DNA of 64,000 nucleotides. Origin: Cydia pomonella (Eukaryota > Arthropoda > Insecta > Lepidoptera > Tortricidae). Position 1 is the first letter of the stretch, and each line of letters opens with the position of its first letter. The stretch spans positions 9,477,228 to 9,541,227 of the forward strand of contig NC_084724.1 of the NCBI RefSeq assembly GCF_033807575.1, given 5' to 3'. Shown one piece after another: positions 46,601 to 56,165 of the stretch. The translations under genes were made by a program, and so were the position numbers. The notes under the pieces are model-generated. The model had not been told where the DNA came from and did not search any database. It saw only the letters and a program-made list of their open reading frames with translations.

Positions 46601-49600
46601 CCAAAGCACTCACCACTATACACAGAGGATTCTGGAGGCAATTTTATCTTTTGGTAAATATTAGATTGTATGTGAAGCACACCAATACCGACACAACCAT
46701 TGATGGACATCTTAGAAGCATCTGTATACATATGGTTAGCACCCTGATAATCAGTATCAATAAAACTCAGAAATTGTTGATTTTGATCTATATCATTCTT
46801 TGATATACCTATATCCAGGAGAACTGGTGGAACTAGTATAAGAGACTCATATTCATGCTGAAAAATGGGAAGTGATGAAGAGCTAACAGTGGGAGCTGAA
46901 ATAGATTTAAGTTTTTGAAAACTTTTGATTAAGCAAGGAGGGCTCTTGTGTTTCCAATAGTTGGATGTACTTATTTGAAGTAGAAGGTTAGACAAGATAA
47001 TCCAGAGTTGGTGATTAGAGAATTGGGAGCAACGGAAAATAAATCTATCACAAAGATATTGGCGTCGTAAATGGAGCGGAGGCTCACAACACTCAACTTG
47101 CATAGCATTGATAGGGCTTGATTTCATGGCACCACAAATTATTCTCAAGGCTTTAGATTGAATATGATCTAGTTTTTGGAAGCCAACGACATATCCAGGC
47201 TCTAACAAAAATGTCCCATAATCTAAAATGCTTCTTATTAAGGCATTGTACATTAGTTTCATACAAAAAGGATGGGAACCCCACCAAACTCCAGAAACAC
47301 ACCTAAGGATATTAATATTTTTTTCACATTTAGAAACTATGTACTCACAATGTGGGAGGCCTGTTAATTTACTATCTAAAATGACACCAAGGAATTTAGT
47401 TTTATCTTTTACTGAAATGGAGTAGTTATCAAATTGCACATTGATTGGAGGAGGAAATAGTTTTCTAGTAAATAAAACTACAACACTTTTAGGAACAGAA
47501 AGTTCTAAACCATTAGAATCTAACCATGACCTCAAGAAACATAAGGAACAAGTGACTGATCTACTAGCCTGTTCAGGAGAAAGATTTGATGAATAAAGTA
47601 ATAAATCATCGGCATACTGTAAGACCCTAACAGTACCATTTAGAGATGACTCTAAATCAGATGTATAGATATTGTATAATAATGGACTTAATACAGACCC
47701 TTGTGGTAGACCTCTCCACACTAAACGAGAAATTCTATTGTTGTCATTTATAAGACTGATGGACCGTTCAGATAAAAGGTTTATTACAAAATGACTTAAC
47801 ATTTGTGGAATGCCTAACTTGAAAAGCTTTTCCTGTAACACTGAAACTAATACATTATCATAAGCAGCACTTATATCCAGAAAAGCAGCTACTACTGACT
47901 CATTTTTAGAAAATGCCAGTCGTATATCTGCAATTAATATTGACAAACTATCATAAGTAGATCTACCTTTTCGGAATCCAAACTGACTATGAGATAATAA
48001 ATGGTTCTTTTCAACAAAAAATTCTAGCCTGTTTTTAATTAAGTGTTCAGCTACTTTTGCAAATACTGAGGAAAGGGCAATAGGGCGATAGGAAGAAACA
48101 TCTGATGCTGGTTTATTGGGTTTTAAAATAGGAATAACTATCTGGGATCTCCATGAATCTGGGACTATACCGGACTGGATAACCGAATTTATTATGCTCA
48201 GATAATAAGTAAGTATGCCATCACTGGCATTTACTAAAAATGAGTAAGGCACACCATCTTCACCAGGAGCACTATCTTTTAAATTGCTTAAAACACCTTT
48301 TAGTTCCTCCATTTTAAAAGGGCAATTAAAAGTGGAGTCTAAGGAAGGATCATATAAAAAGGTTGCAGGTTGGAACACAAACTCTTCAGGAACAGATGAA
48401 GGTGCTAGTCTGTCTATAAATTGTTGTGCAAGATTAGGAGGCAGTGTACGCCTTGAGGGTTCATTGAATGCATGTCTGAACCTTTTGATGTTGTTCCAAA
48501 CTATGGAAGGTTTTACATTAGGATTGAGAGACGCACAGAATCGTCTCCAACCTTCATATTTCTTCCTACGTAACAATTTTTTAGTATCACGTGCGACCTG
48601 CATGTAAGACTCAAAGTTTTCAGTAGTCATAAAATGACGATAAAGTTTTTCAGCCTCCTTTCGTTGTTTAATGGCTTGGGAACAATCCTGATCCCACCAA
48701 GGAGGAGAGGGGATTTTATTAATTACAGTATTTTTTACAGGAAATACATCATCAGCTGCTTCTGTAATCACCCGGGCCAAAGCAACCGAGCAACCAACTA
48801 CGTCAGTATCATCTAAACTAGGCAAAAACAATAATTTCTTCTCTACACAGCATTTAAAGTTTTTCCAGTCAGCATTACATAGATTGTATTTAAGCCTAGG
48901 GCTAGGTTTCGGAGATGGTCGTGTAGATGAAGGAAATGAGACTATAATTGGAAAATGATCACTACCAAATGTAGAATCTAGAGTTTGCCAGGTGAAAGAA
49001 GATGCCAGTTCAGCAGAGCAAATGGATAGATCAACAGCGCTGGGTGATTCTGTAGGCGCTGTACGGCGAGTTGGAGAGCCAGTATTTAGGACACAAAGAT
49101 TGTGATCATCTAAGATTTTTAAAACACGATGTCCATTATAGTTGGATACTGAACTGCCCCAAAACTGATGGTGTGAATTGAAATCTCCTAGAATCAACAA
49201 GGGCCTAGGTAGAGAGGAAATTATTTGTTCTAATTCATTAAAAATAGAAGATGATTGATGAGGAATATATACAGAGAGGATGCAGATGTTATTTACAATG
49301 GCAGCAATAATTGAAAAATCATCACTATGAGATGGGAGATGAAGAGATGAAAATGATTCAGAATTCCTGACGAGTAAAGCTACTCCACCCCACCCGTCAG
49401 GACGGTCCTCTCTGAGGCATGAATAGCCAGTAGCTCTTAGAAGAGCTCCAGGCTTGAGCCATGTCTCAGATAGGGCAAAAACACAAGGTTTAAATTTATT
49501 TAGTAAATGAATGAAATCATGTTTTTTATTGATTATGCTTCTGCAATTCCATTGTATTATATTGTCCATTGTTTTTAATTGCAAATGTAAGAGAGTCAAT

Positions 49601-52600
49601 CATAGGGGCAACGTGGGACGGTAAAGTAAGGTTTGGCTTGGACAAAAGAGTTCTTAAGGCCTCAATAGACTCAGCGATTACTAGTCGTTCTTCCTTTTCT
49701 GTTTCCTGACGTAGAGCACAACCGTTTGCAGGAGAAGGGATGGAGTATTCACTTATTATGGCCCGATGTGCAGCCACATCATAGCCATGGGTAGTCTTTT
49801 TAACAGAAGGACGAGGTTTCAACAAAATAGTTTTTCTGCTGCTATGGCTAGGAGGGCGCATATTCGAACTAGGGTTTGTAACTGAATTTTGAGCACTATT
49901 ATGTGGTAAATTTGATTGTATATGTGGTTGTGACTTAACCATATCAGCAAACGATTTCGATATAGCTGGGTGCAGTTTAACGGCTTCTCCATAGGAGATG
50001 CAGTTATTTGCCATACTGACTTTAATTTCTTTTTGCCTTACATGTTCTGGGCATGACCTGTTTGTGGCAAAGTGAAAGCCATTGCATAAACAGCAAATGG
50101 CATCCTCCTCCTCCACTGCACAGGTATTTCCAGGATGCATTTCCCCGCACTTGAAACATTTAGGCTTCGAACGACAGTTATTTTTGGTATGTCCAAATTT
50201 ACAGCATAAAAAGCATTGAATGGTAGGAAAAATGTACAATTCAACGGCAAGAGAGTTGTAGCATGAAAAGACTCGTTTCGGTAATACTTGACCGTCAAAT
50301 GTCAATACAACTGTCTCTGAGGGTTGCCAGGTAACAGAACCGTTAACCACAACTCTGTGGTTCAAACGTCGTACTTTTAATACTTTTCCACACCCCATGG
50401 GCACGGAAATGTTGGAAACTATTTCCTCCTCCGACCACTGTGCTGGAATACCTCGAACCAAGCCCATACGGGTCACAGAAAACGACGGAATGTATGCGGT
50501 AAGATTTTCTGATTCAAGACACGTATCAGTAACAAATAAGTTTGCGTCAACGTAATTTGAAAACGACATCGCTATACGTGTCCTACCAATGCGCTTAACA
50601 CTTCCATTTATAATGTTTCTGAAGCCTTTTTTTAGTAAAAATTTCCCAAAGGACACCGGGTGCAGAGATGATTTTGCATCTGTTTGTTTCATTTGTACGT
50701 GCACCGTGAAGGGAGCAACATCGGAAGATGAAAATAAATTCCTGCCAACCTTGGTATTAGAAGAGTCATTTTTGTATTTAAGTTATCCGAAGAGTTTTTG
50801 GTAACCTGAATGTTAGAGTTTGAAGGAGCTTGGGTTTCTTGTATGATGTTCTGACAATCGCACGAATAGTCCCCGCCATTATTTTTCCTTCTTTTTTTAT
50901 TACATGTTTTGCATCTTTTGTGACTCTTATTTCTTTTCAATTCACTTCTGCTCCCCACAGAAGAGTCCGTGTCCATTGCTGAATCGATAATAACATTACT
51001 TCCGACCTGGAGGTTATCACCTCCAGGGTCGGGAGGATCGTCATCCCCCATTACATATATACGAAAAAACTTACCAACTACGACGAAATTACACTAATTA
51101 TATATACAAATACAACAATATATACAAACTATGTGAAAAATTATATACAAATTACTGATTCCCTGATCTATAATATTAAAATGGAAATTAAATTTACAAG
51201 AAACCTAAAACTGGACCGCCGCGTTTCACGTTTCCCGCGCTTTTTCTACGAACAACTTTTTCGAGTTTCTCGTATTATAAATATGTCAAAATCATAAATG
51301 ATCGAAATAGTTTACGAAGCACGTTAACAAAAAGTATTACAAATTCAAATCGTTAAAATGTACATGTTTATTTCACCTATACAAATTATATTTACTTTTT
51401 TTATTAATAAACTAATGTAAATTATCATATTTTGTGTACGCCACTATATTATATTTCAATAATTTAAATAATATTTTGGTCTCTTAAACGATAACTGTTT
51501 TTAAGCAAGCTTCGTAAATGCCCAGTGAGACTTGGTTGGCATTTCAATCGCTTATCAAGTAACCATTTCACTGTCCAGTCTAATTGATTCAGATTATACA
51601 TGACACCAGCAATATGAGTCTTGAGGTCAGGTTATACTGGTATGCGCGTTAGTACAATAATAGCTAACAAATATGGAGGCCTACCGCGAACCACGAAGTT
51701 TTGCTTTGCTGTCGCACTTACGTATGAAATTACAAGTGCGACAGAGAAAAAAAACTTTCTTCGGTAGGTTCTTTGATGACTTAGATTTTTCGCTTTTGAC
51801 AAGTAACTTAGCAATGCTAGGATCAAAATGGCGTAATATGTATGTAAGCTTGCGGACGCTTACGCTTGTTTTCTTTCGTGTTTCATTTTTAACGTATTTT
51901 CGATGAGGTGTTATTGAAGCACGGCGCGTGTCTGTCTCACTCCCTCTTTCGGTAAATCCAATTCATTGTTTCATTTTGAAAGGATTTTTGAGGGGATGTC
52001 ACAGTGAGGCGAGTGAATGGTATAAACACAACGCATTTCTCGGTGGACCTTTTGTCCTTGCAATAAGGTTTGTAGTTGGGCAGTTGATAGTATGAGCGAT
52101 GAATACGATGACGTCAATGACTCATTTCTTCATTTGAATGTCTGCGAGCACCGAGCGCCTCGCGACTCTCTTGCGAGTTGTGAGGAACGCGAGTGAGTTT
52201 GAAAGGCTGAGAGTTTTTTTTAAATTTGAAGTGTTTGAGTGGTAAGAGCTGTGTGTGATGCGCGCGAGTAAATGAGTAAAATTAATTGAGGAGTGATGTA
52301 TGACATTTATGCGGTGTGAAGTTCTGCGACAATTTAACAAAGTGAGTGGTACAAATGAGGTGCCTCACGAGTGAGCAACTCAACACTACACGATAGAGTT
52401 TTCAAGTAATACCCCTCTTCAAAATGCTCCGCGCCGCCGGTACGAGGGGTGCAGCACGGGTCGCTAAACACGCAACGCACAGGGAGGCCGCAATCGCATG
52501 CTTCACCCTCTTCTACTATACCTGGAATTTGGGATAAATTAAAACGTGTAGGTAAGAGTCTGTCGACAGTTGGGCTACCTATCACTGGTGTTAGGTTATG

Positions 52601-53464
52601 GTTGCTTTTACGGTAATCGTTTCTTTACAATGTTAGTAGGAAAACCACAGGAAAACGAAGACAGTCTGAGTCCGTATCTCCTCATAAACACAGTACCTAG
52701 TTCTTGGCATCGAACTTGGTGAAATGAACCTTTTTGACGCCAATAACGGGCGCACCGTAGGTCCAACGCCGAAGACGGATTAATCCGATACAGACCACAG
52801 AGCGACATAGTAGACCTATGTGCATATGCATAAAGTTCAACTTCAGTTTTGATACTTCGGTGACGTCCGCGTCCGGGTGACAGCTTTTGTTTGACAAGGC
52901 ATCGAAAAGGTTAACGATACTATTTACAAAACCAATACCGATCAATCAACCCAAGCGCACCACACCTCATACAGACAGTGGCTGACAGCGTCGAGATTGT
53001 GGACAAATAACTTATTTGGTGTATGAGTGATTTGCAGTGTTGGCCGCCCTAGGCCCCAGGCCTGGTAGTAACTACTAGCAGCCCCTTTCTCAGCACCCAT
53101 CATATAGACTGCCGCCTTGCTGCCGCCCCTAATGTCTTGCCGCCCTAGGCCCGGGCCTACTTGGCCTTAGGACAAATCCGCCACTATTGAGTGAGAACTC
53201 TAGGGTCTGACTGTCAGCCACGGATGTCTAAGCCACGGATGACTAAGCCATGAGCAAGCGACTAACCATTTCCGCAGTAAGCTCGCCACTCCTCATAAAG
53301 ACAGTGGCTCACAGCGTCGAGCGTGGCAGCAATAAGGCGTTTGCTGCACAATGAGAACTCAAAGTGCGTTAAACTATCTGCAGCAGTGGACTGAGCGCCC
53401 ATGAGGAAGCCCCGGCATTGCTTGTTCGGGAAGTTGTCGTCGTGGTGGGCGCCGAAACTGTGGC
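40665..53464 (-). CDS. ADAM10-like: ADAM10/Kuzbanian-type metalloprotease, 3' exons
   Basis: Six minus-strand exons with matching phases: 53464-53267, 52521-52413, 44436-44325, 42103-41954, 41651-41510, 40828-40665 (875 nt, no stop). Exon 1 holds the second half of the zinc site, GHSFGAHHDD (fits HxxGxxHD), then RGFLMGAQST and FEFSLCSKR. The disintegrin start CGNGIVEEGEACDCG spans the first junction, then CVFSDPCCTPR and CHPSQGPCCTSKC. Cysteine-rich exons carry DCSRLGQEC, GLRECQCTPH, GMCGVCCELPG and PVGSWCVTQNAVGVCEMTG. The order and CxPSQGPCC motif fit ADAM10 rather than ADAM17. ADAM10 enzymes are membrane sheddases (Notch pathway in insects). The pro-domain, the HE part of the zinc site, the membrane segment and the tail were not found. 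Two LINEs lie in introns. It may be a functional gene or a decaying paralogue. Confidence 0.75.
41255..41460 (-). pseudogene. Decayed duplicate of ADAM10-like exon 41510-41651
   Basis: Minus-strand sequence with CGFCCELPG, CCVTAEI and LLNDYSG, plus the start of its intron, repeats the parent exon and adjoining intron about 180 bp away. Four extra bases in the centre shift the frame, so it cannot encode the domain. It ends with a donor-like GGCC|gtgagt near 41333. Confidence 0.7.
42257..42323 (-). pseudogene. Truncated duplicate of ADAM10-like exon 41954-42103
   Basis: A plausible acceptor (gtttacag) precedes CSRLGQEC and TDPSCHCGL on the minus strand, after which similarity stops and the frame reaches TGA. 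The second half of the exon is missing. Confidence 0.65.
42545..44215 (+). pseudogene. 5'-truncated non-LTR retrotransposon (CR1/Jockey-like)
   Basis: Reverse transcriptase on the plus strand, inserted in an intron of the minus-strand ADAM10-like gene. 42565 onward: SANYRPISLATIVARVLDGL, FGFRAGLSTESAI, FLDLSKAFDLVNYNLLW (catalytic D), CGVRQGGLTSPKLFNLYMD and the catalytic YADD in NISYADDMVLLSP. A one-base deletion near 43532 shifts the frame; the C-terminal part (FKYLGYLVTDDMRDDADIER, FRAYCTSLYACSLWTRY) continues in another frame to TAA 44136-44138. The 3' tail is T/A-rich with repeated TTTATT. The endonuclease and ORF1 are missing. The clade assignment is uncertain. Confidence 0.82.
44440..45709. 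other. Intron of the ADAM10-like gene, no exon seen
   Basis: AT-rich sequence with a diverged repeat near 44960-45060 (several ATGAG-containing blocks). No supported coding segment. Confidence 0.4.
45856..49599 (-). CDS. LINE ORF2: endonuclease, reverse transcriptase, RNase H
   Basis: Uninterrupted 1247-codon frame. Apurinic-type endonuclease at residues 12-230 (IIQWNCRSI, ALSETWL, GDFNSHHQFW, SDHFPI). Reverse transcriptase at about 450-760: FGFRKGRSTYDSL, FLDISAAYDNV (catalytic D), GLPQGSVLSPLLYN and the YADD box in QYADDLLLY. RNase H at about 980-1110 with the expected acidic residues in MYTDASKM, GECFGILKALEF, FSDSLSSLQ and GIKGNERVDDLA. A Cys/His segment (CICGADPADLNHIFFSGNC) near the C-terminus matches the usual end of such ORFs. 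The RNase H places it with I/R1/LOA-type elements rather than CR1 or RTE. The likely start is MDNIIQWN at 49569 or the upstream ATG at 49599; both overlap the ORF1 end. Confidence 0.9.
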   Translation of the reverse strand: MTLLHLQLKTMDNIIQWNCRSIINKKHDFIHLLNKFKPCVFALSETWLKPGALLRATGYSCLREDRPDGWGGVALLVRNSESFSSLHLPSHSDDFSIIAAIVNNICILSVYIPHQSSSIFNELEQIISSLPRPLLILGDFNSHHQFWGSSVSNYNGHRVLKILDDHNLCVLNTGSPTRRTAPTESPSAVDLSICSAELASSFTWQTLDSTFGSDHFPIIVSFPSSTRPSPKPSPRLKYNLCNADWKNFKCCVEKKLLFLPSLDDTDVVGCSVALARVITEAADDVFPVKNTVINKIPSPPWWDQDCSQAIKQRKEAEKLYRHFMTTENFESYMQVARDTKKLLRRKKYEGWRRFCASLNPNVKPSIVWNNIKRFRHAFNEPSRRTLPPNLAQQFIDRLAPSSVPEEFVFQPATFLYDPSLDSTFNCPFKMEELKGVLSNLKDSAPGEDGVPYSFLVNASDGILTYYLSIINSVIQSGIVPDSWRSQIVIPILKPNKPASDVSSYRPIALSSVFAKVAEHLIKNRLEFFVEKNHLLSHSQFGFRKGRSTYDSLSILIADIRLAFSKNESVVAAFLDISAAYDNVLVSVLQEKLFKLGIPQMLSHFVINLLSERSISLINDNNRISRLVWRGLPQGSVLSPLLYNIYTSDLESSLNGTVRVLQYADDLLLYSSNLSPEQASRSVTCSLCFLRSWLDSNGLELSVPKSVVVLFTRKLFPPPINVQFDNYSISVKDKTKFLGVILDSKLTGLPHCEYIVSKCEKNINILRCVSGVWWGSHPFCMKLMYNALIRSILDYGTFLLEPGYVVGFQKLDHIQSKALRIICGAMKSSPINAMQVECCEPPLHLRRQYLCDRFIFRCSQFSNHQLWIILSNLLLQISTSNYWKHKSPPCLIKSFQKLKSISAPTVSSSSLPIFQHEYESLILVPPVLLDIGISKNDIDQNQQFLSFIDTDYQGANHMYTDASKMSINGCVGIGVLHIQSNIYQKIKLPPESSVYSGECFGILKALEFIIIMHLKKTVIFSDSLSSLQSISKFPFKSKSNNPIIYQIRSLLQKCHLKGYSVSIAWIPGHRGIKGNERVDDLARDAISSGDMFPFKNVAEDLLALPKIYLRKEWTKLWASGAGAAALHYRSIQRSIPAKPWFAKISLPKPATSMLIRMRLGHVCTPEHLKLQNRVASSACICGADPADLNHIFFSGNCNLYDRSILLRQLSDLKVPFPTSIRTLLYINNSSPYIFKSLYSFLSRHNIKL
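49526..51051 (-). pseudogene. LINE ORF1 (zinc-knuckle protein), one frameshift
   Basis: Nucleic-acid-binding Gag-like ORF1. The N-terminal part (51051-50689, MGDDDPPDPGGD start, Lys/Cys-rich middle) and the main part (open to 49526 from before 50704) lie in adjacent frames; the join falls at a short A run near 50776, where one base seems to be missing. The main part carries three CCHC-like knuckles (CFLCCKFGHTKNNC, CFKCGEMHPGNTC, CCLCNGFHFATNRSC). It overlaps the start of ORF2 by about 70 bases, as is common in these elements. A homopolymer sequencing error would also explain the shift. Confidence 0.8.
51262..52412. other. Intron of the ADAM10-like gene, repeats only
   Basis: 51655-51745 contains a hairpin-like motif (GTCGCACTTACGTA ... 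TTACAAGTGCGAC) typical of a lepidopteran dispersed repeat. The rest is unassigned. Confidence 0.4.
52522..53266. other. Intron of the ADAM10-like gene, unassigned repeats
   Basis: Includes a GC-rich block 53040-53165 with repeated GCCGCCCTAGGCCC. A short duplicate of exon sequence (ACAGTGGCT, ACAGCGTCGAG) appears near 52973-53002, so part of the exon at 53267-53464 was copied into this intron. Confidence 0.45.
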
Positions 53465-53681
53465 CTGGGGAAGAACAAGTTTGTTGATTGATGAGGCATG
53501 AATAAGTGTGTTGAGGGCGCCGAATAGGTCGTGTGGCGCAGCGTTAATATTAAACAAAAGGAAATGTATCCGGATGGCCTCAGTTTACGCTGCTCAAATC
53601 CCATAGAAACTCAACCACGCGCTGCACGCCCCGTTGTTTGCTTACCACTGAAGCCGTACACTAAGTTGAGGCTCCAACTCT

Positions 53682-54257
53682 AACGTAGGGAAATACGCTG
53701 TGTGGTGCCGGCGTTTAGAATAGCACCAGCCCATCTCGTCCCGTGGGTGTCGTAAAAGGCGACTAAGGGAAAACCGACGGACGGGCAGCAGCGTCCGTTG
53801 AGAAGTTTTATCAAAACCTACTGCGGTCCCATTTCGTATAACCAACTAAAAAACAACAACCAACAATAAACAACCAATCACTAATCCATAAATATCTCAA
53901 ACATACAATCATACCTTTCGCAAACATCAAATCAATCAATCTTTTTTAACATTAACTTCGTATCTTCACATATCAACCCAAACAAAATTCCAACCCGGAC
54001 CCATGGCGTCCGTACCCAATGCGGGGACCATGGGTCCATCAAAGCTCAAACATAAAAACAACGCCGGGTCTCTAAAAGCTGAGCATCACCATTGCTTCTG
54101 TCTGATGGTGATGCCGGGACCCGGCATCGCATAAATCACAAAAAACTTCGCAAATGTCACCGCGGGCACAGGGTCGCCCGTATCTCTCGCGAGGGCCCTG
54201 TGTCTTCACTCGACACGTACAAACCTTTAAAAAAAAAAAAAAAAACGTAGGGAAATA
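53682..54257 (+). mobile_element. SINE-like retroposon with 14-bp TSD
   Basis: AACGTAGGGAAATA at 53682-53695 and 54244-54257 flanks a 548-bp element that starts CGCTGTGTGGTGCCGG, contains CCCGTGGGTGTCGTAAAAGG (a motif I know from insect retroelements), several palindromic GC-rich blocks (CCATGGCGTCC, GGGGACCATGGG, GCCGGGACCCGGC) and ends in an A run (54228-54243). No pol III boxes or open frame are clear, so it may be the 5' end of a LINE used as a non-autonomous element. Confidence 0.8.
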
Positions 54258-54265
54258 TGTAATCT

Positions 54266-54351
54266 AAGAATACTTAATACCTTGACAACCCTAGGGACAA
54301 TTAATATCCCTATTAATTGTCCCTAGGGTTGTCAAGGTATTAAGTATTCTT
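54266..54351. mobile_element. Perfect 41-bp-arm hairpin
   Basis: AAGAATACTTAATACCTTGA ... ACAATTAATA (54266-54306), loop TCCC, exact complement 54311-54351. No mismatch in 41 bp. Either a very young snap-back MITE or a functional hairpin RNA. Confidence 0.85.
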
Positions 54352-55580
54352 CATGCTGCTGAAGGTAAAATTATGACAGTTCAGTAATCCAGGACGAGGA
54401 CATGGGTGCGATGACCGGAACTTTTTATCAATTATTATGCGTCTCGTACATAATCATACAGTAATATATTAGTGTGAAACGGACAGACTGAAAAACTTGA
54501 ATAATGCCCGGAACCCTCGAATTTTAAATCTCTTTATGAATTAAAATAAAAACGTGTTTTGGGCCGTAAATACGTTTTGGTGTAGGTACTTATAAAATCA
54601 CTAACATTTTGTCGATGTAGACCAAGATTCCGTTACGTTAAGTGGTTAAGTGGACCTACCTAACCTACCTCTCTTGTTTATATAGTATGCCTTATCGGTA
54701 CTCGATAAATGAAGTGCCACTCACTCGTAAAACGTTTCCATAATATAATGGCACAAGTATGTGGACTCCGCTTACAAGTGATTTTTTACACATTTTCTGC
54801 GAGAAAGCGACGTACTTAATTAAAAAATGTATATTTGAAATACGTGAATGTTTTTAGTGTATTATTTACCTTTACAATTAAAACACAAATATATGTTTAC
54901 AAGGTACGTAAATAGGTGAGGTGAAGCCAAACTGCATTCCTGCTAACGATCACTAGAAATGGAAATATTTTGGTTAAATAAAAAAAAAAAAAAAAAAAAA
55001 GTAAGAGTCATTCAAAGATAAGTTGGCAGCGATTTTGATAGCTCCGACAGTGCAAGTGTTATTTTAAACGTCCTACTTCTATGAATTTATGACGTGTTTT
55101 TAACACTTTACAGGCTGGGCTATCAAAATTAAATTAAATTAAATAAGTATTTAGGTATTCACTCAAATAACGATAGTACCTAGCTAGAAACAGCCCGGTT
55201 ATCACGTTATCAGTGTGCCGTCGGATAATTCTGTAAATTTTTAATGTTTTATTTTAACGATGGAATTTTATTACAATTGATATGGCAACACAAGTGTTTA
55301 ATCTGTTAACAGGAGGGGAAAACCCGGTGGGCGGCGGCGCGCGCAACTGCGCAGTAGCTTGATAACCCGAGGACGGGATCTCCACCATGACTTAACGGTC
55401 ACGTGGTGCTCACAAACGGCGCCAATAAGCGCTTTAAGCGCTTAAAGTGTTTCCAGCTTTTGAAGTGGATTATTTTTATTATTGATATCAAATTGTGTAT
55501 CATTGCATTGATTTTATTCGAGAGCAACCGACGAGCCGATGCTTTTTAATAGTTATTTACGATACAAATGCGAAAAAAAG
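54352..55580. other. No gene seen
   Basis: AT-rich, with an A run near 54981-55000 and a CpG-rich patch at 55325-55430. No supported exon; earlier ADAM10-like exons were looked for here and not found. Confidence 0.4.
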
Positions 55581-56165
55581 GAAATTCGTAACGGGTGGTG
55601 ATAAATTAAAACACGACCGAAGGGAGTGTTTTAAATCGACACGAGTTGTGAATTACCTATTCGCACGTGTATCGTTCAACGTTTTTCAGTACATATGGCT
55701 CTTTAAAGTTTCTACATAGTTACATAATGTGCTAATTTACGCACTAGTGCGGAAAAGTAGCACCATATGTACTGAAATAGTACATTACGATACAAGTGCG
55801 AAAAATAGGAAATTCGCACATGTATCGTACAACGTTTTACAGTACATATGGCCCTTTAAATTAAATGTTCGACATAGTAACGTAATATGGTAATTTTCGC
55901 ACTAGTGTGGTAAAGTAGCACCATATGTACTGTAATAGTACATTACGATACTAGTGCGAAAAATAGGAAATTCGAAACAAGTGGCGATAAATTAAAACAC
56001 GACCGAAGGGAGTGTTTTAAATCGACACGAGTTGCGAATTACCTATTCGCACATGTATCGTACAACGTTTTACAGTACATATGGCCCTTTAAATGTTCTA
56101 CATAGTAACATAAGATGCTAATTTTCGCACTAGTGCGGTAAAGTAGCACCATATGTACTGTAAAA
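55581..56165. repeat. Three diverged copies of a dispersed repeat
   Basis: Blocks such as AAAACACGACCGAAGGGAGTG, TGTATCGTACAACGTTTTAC, AGTACATATGGCCCTTTAAA and GTAGCACCATATGTACTG recur two to three times at about 55595-55735, 55750-55870 and 55910-56165. It is a common lepidopteran repeat, here in a cluster. Confidence 0.65.

Larger units (their letters stand above)
45710..51261 (-). mobile_element. Near full-length non-LTR LINE with target-site duplication
   Basis: About 5.5 kb, minus orientation, inserted in the intron between ADAM10-like exons 52413 and 44436. ACGAACAACTT with following Ts occurs at both ends (45710-45720 and 51248-51261); the element's poly(A) appears as a T run at 45719-45739. 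It has a short 5' leader, ORF1 with three zinc knuckles (one frameshift) and an intact ORF2. Complete length, a good duplication and an intact ORF2 point to a recent insertion. Confidence 0.88.

Noticed and set aside
52608..52945. Minus-strand frames as further ADAM10-like exons
   Set aside because: No matching residues and no phase-compatible splice sites; the exons on both sides already join in frame (CGNG to IVEEGEACDCG).
53369..53604. Pro/Thr-rich minus-strand frame
   Set aside because: It is a different frame of the ADAM10-like exon at 53267-53464 plus its upstream intron; the frame with GHSFGAHHDD is the coding one.
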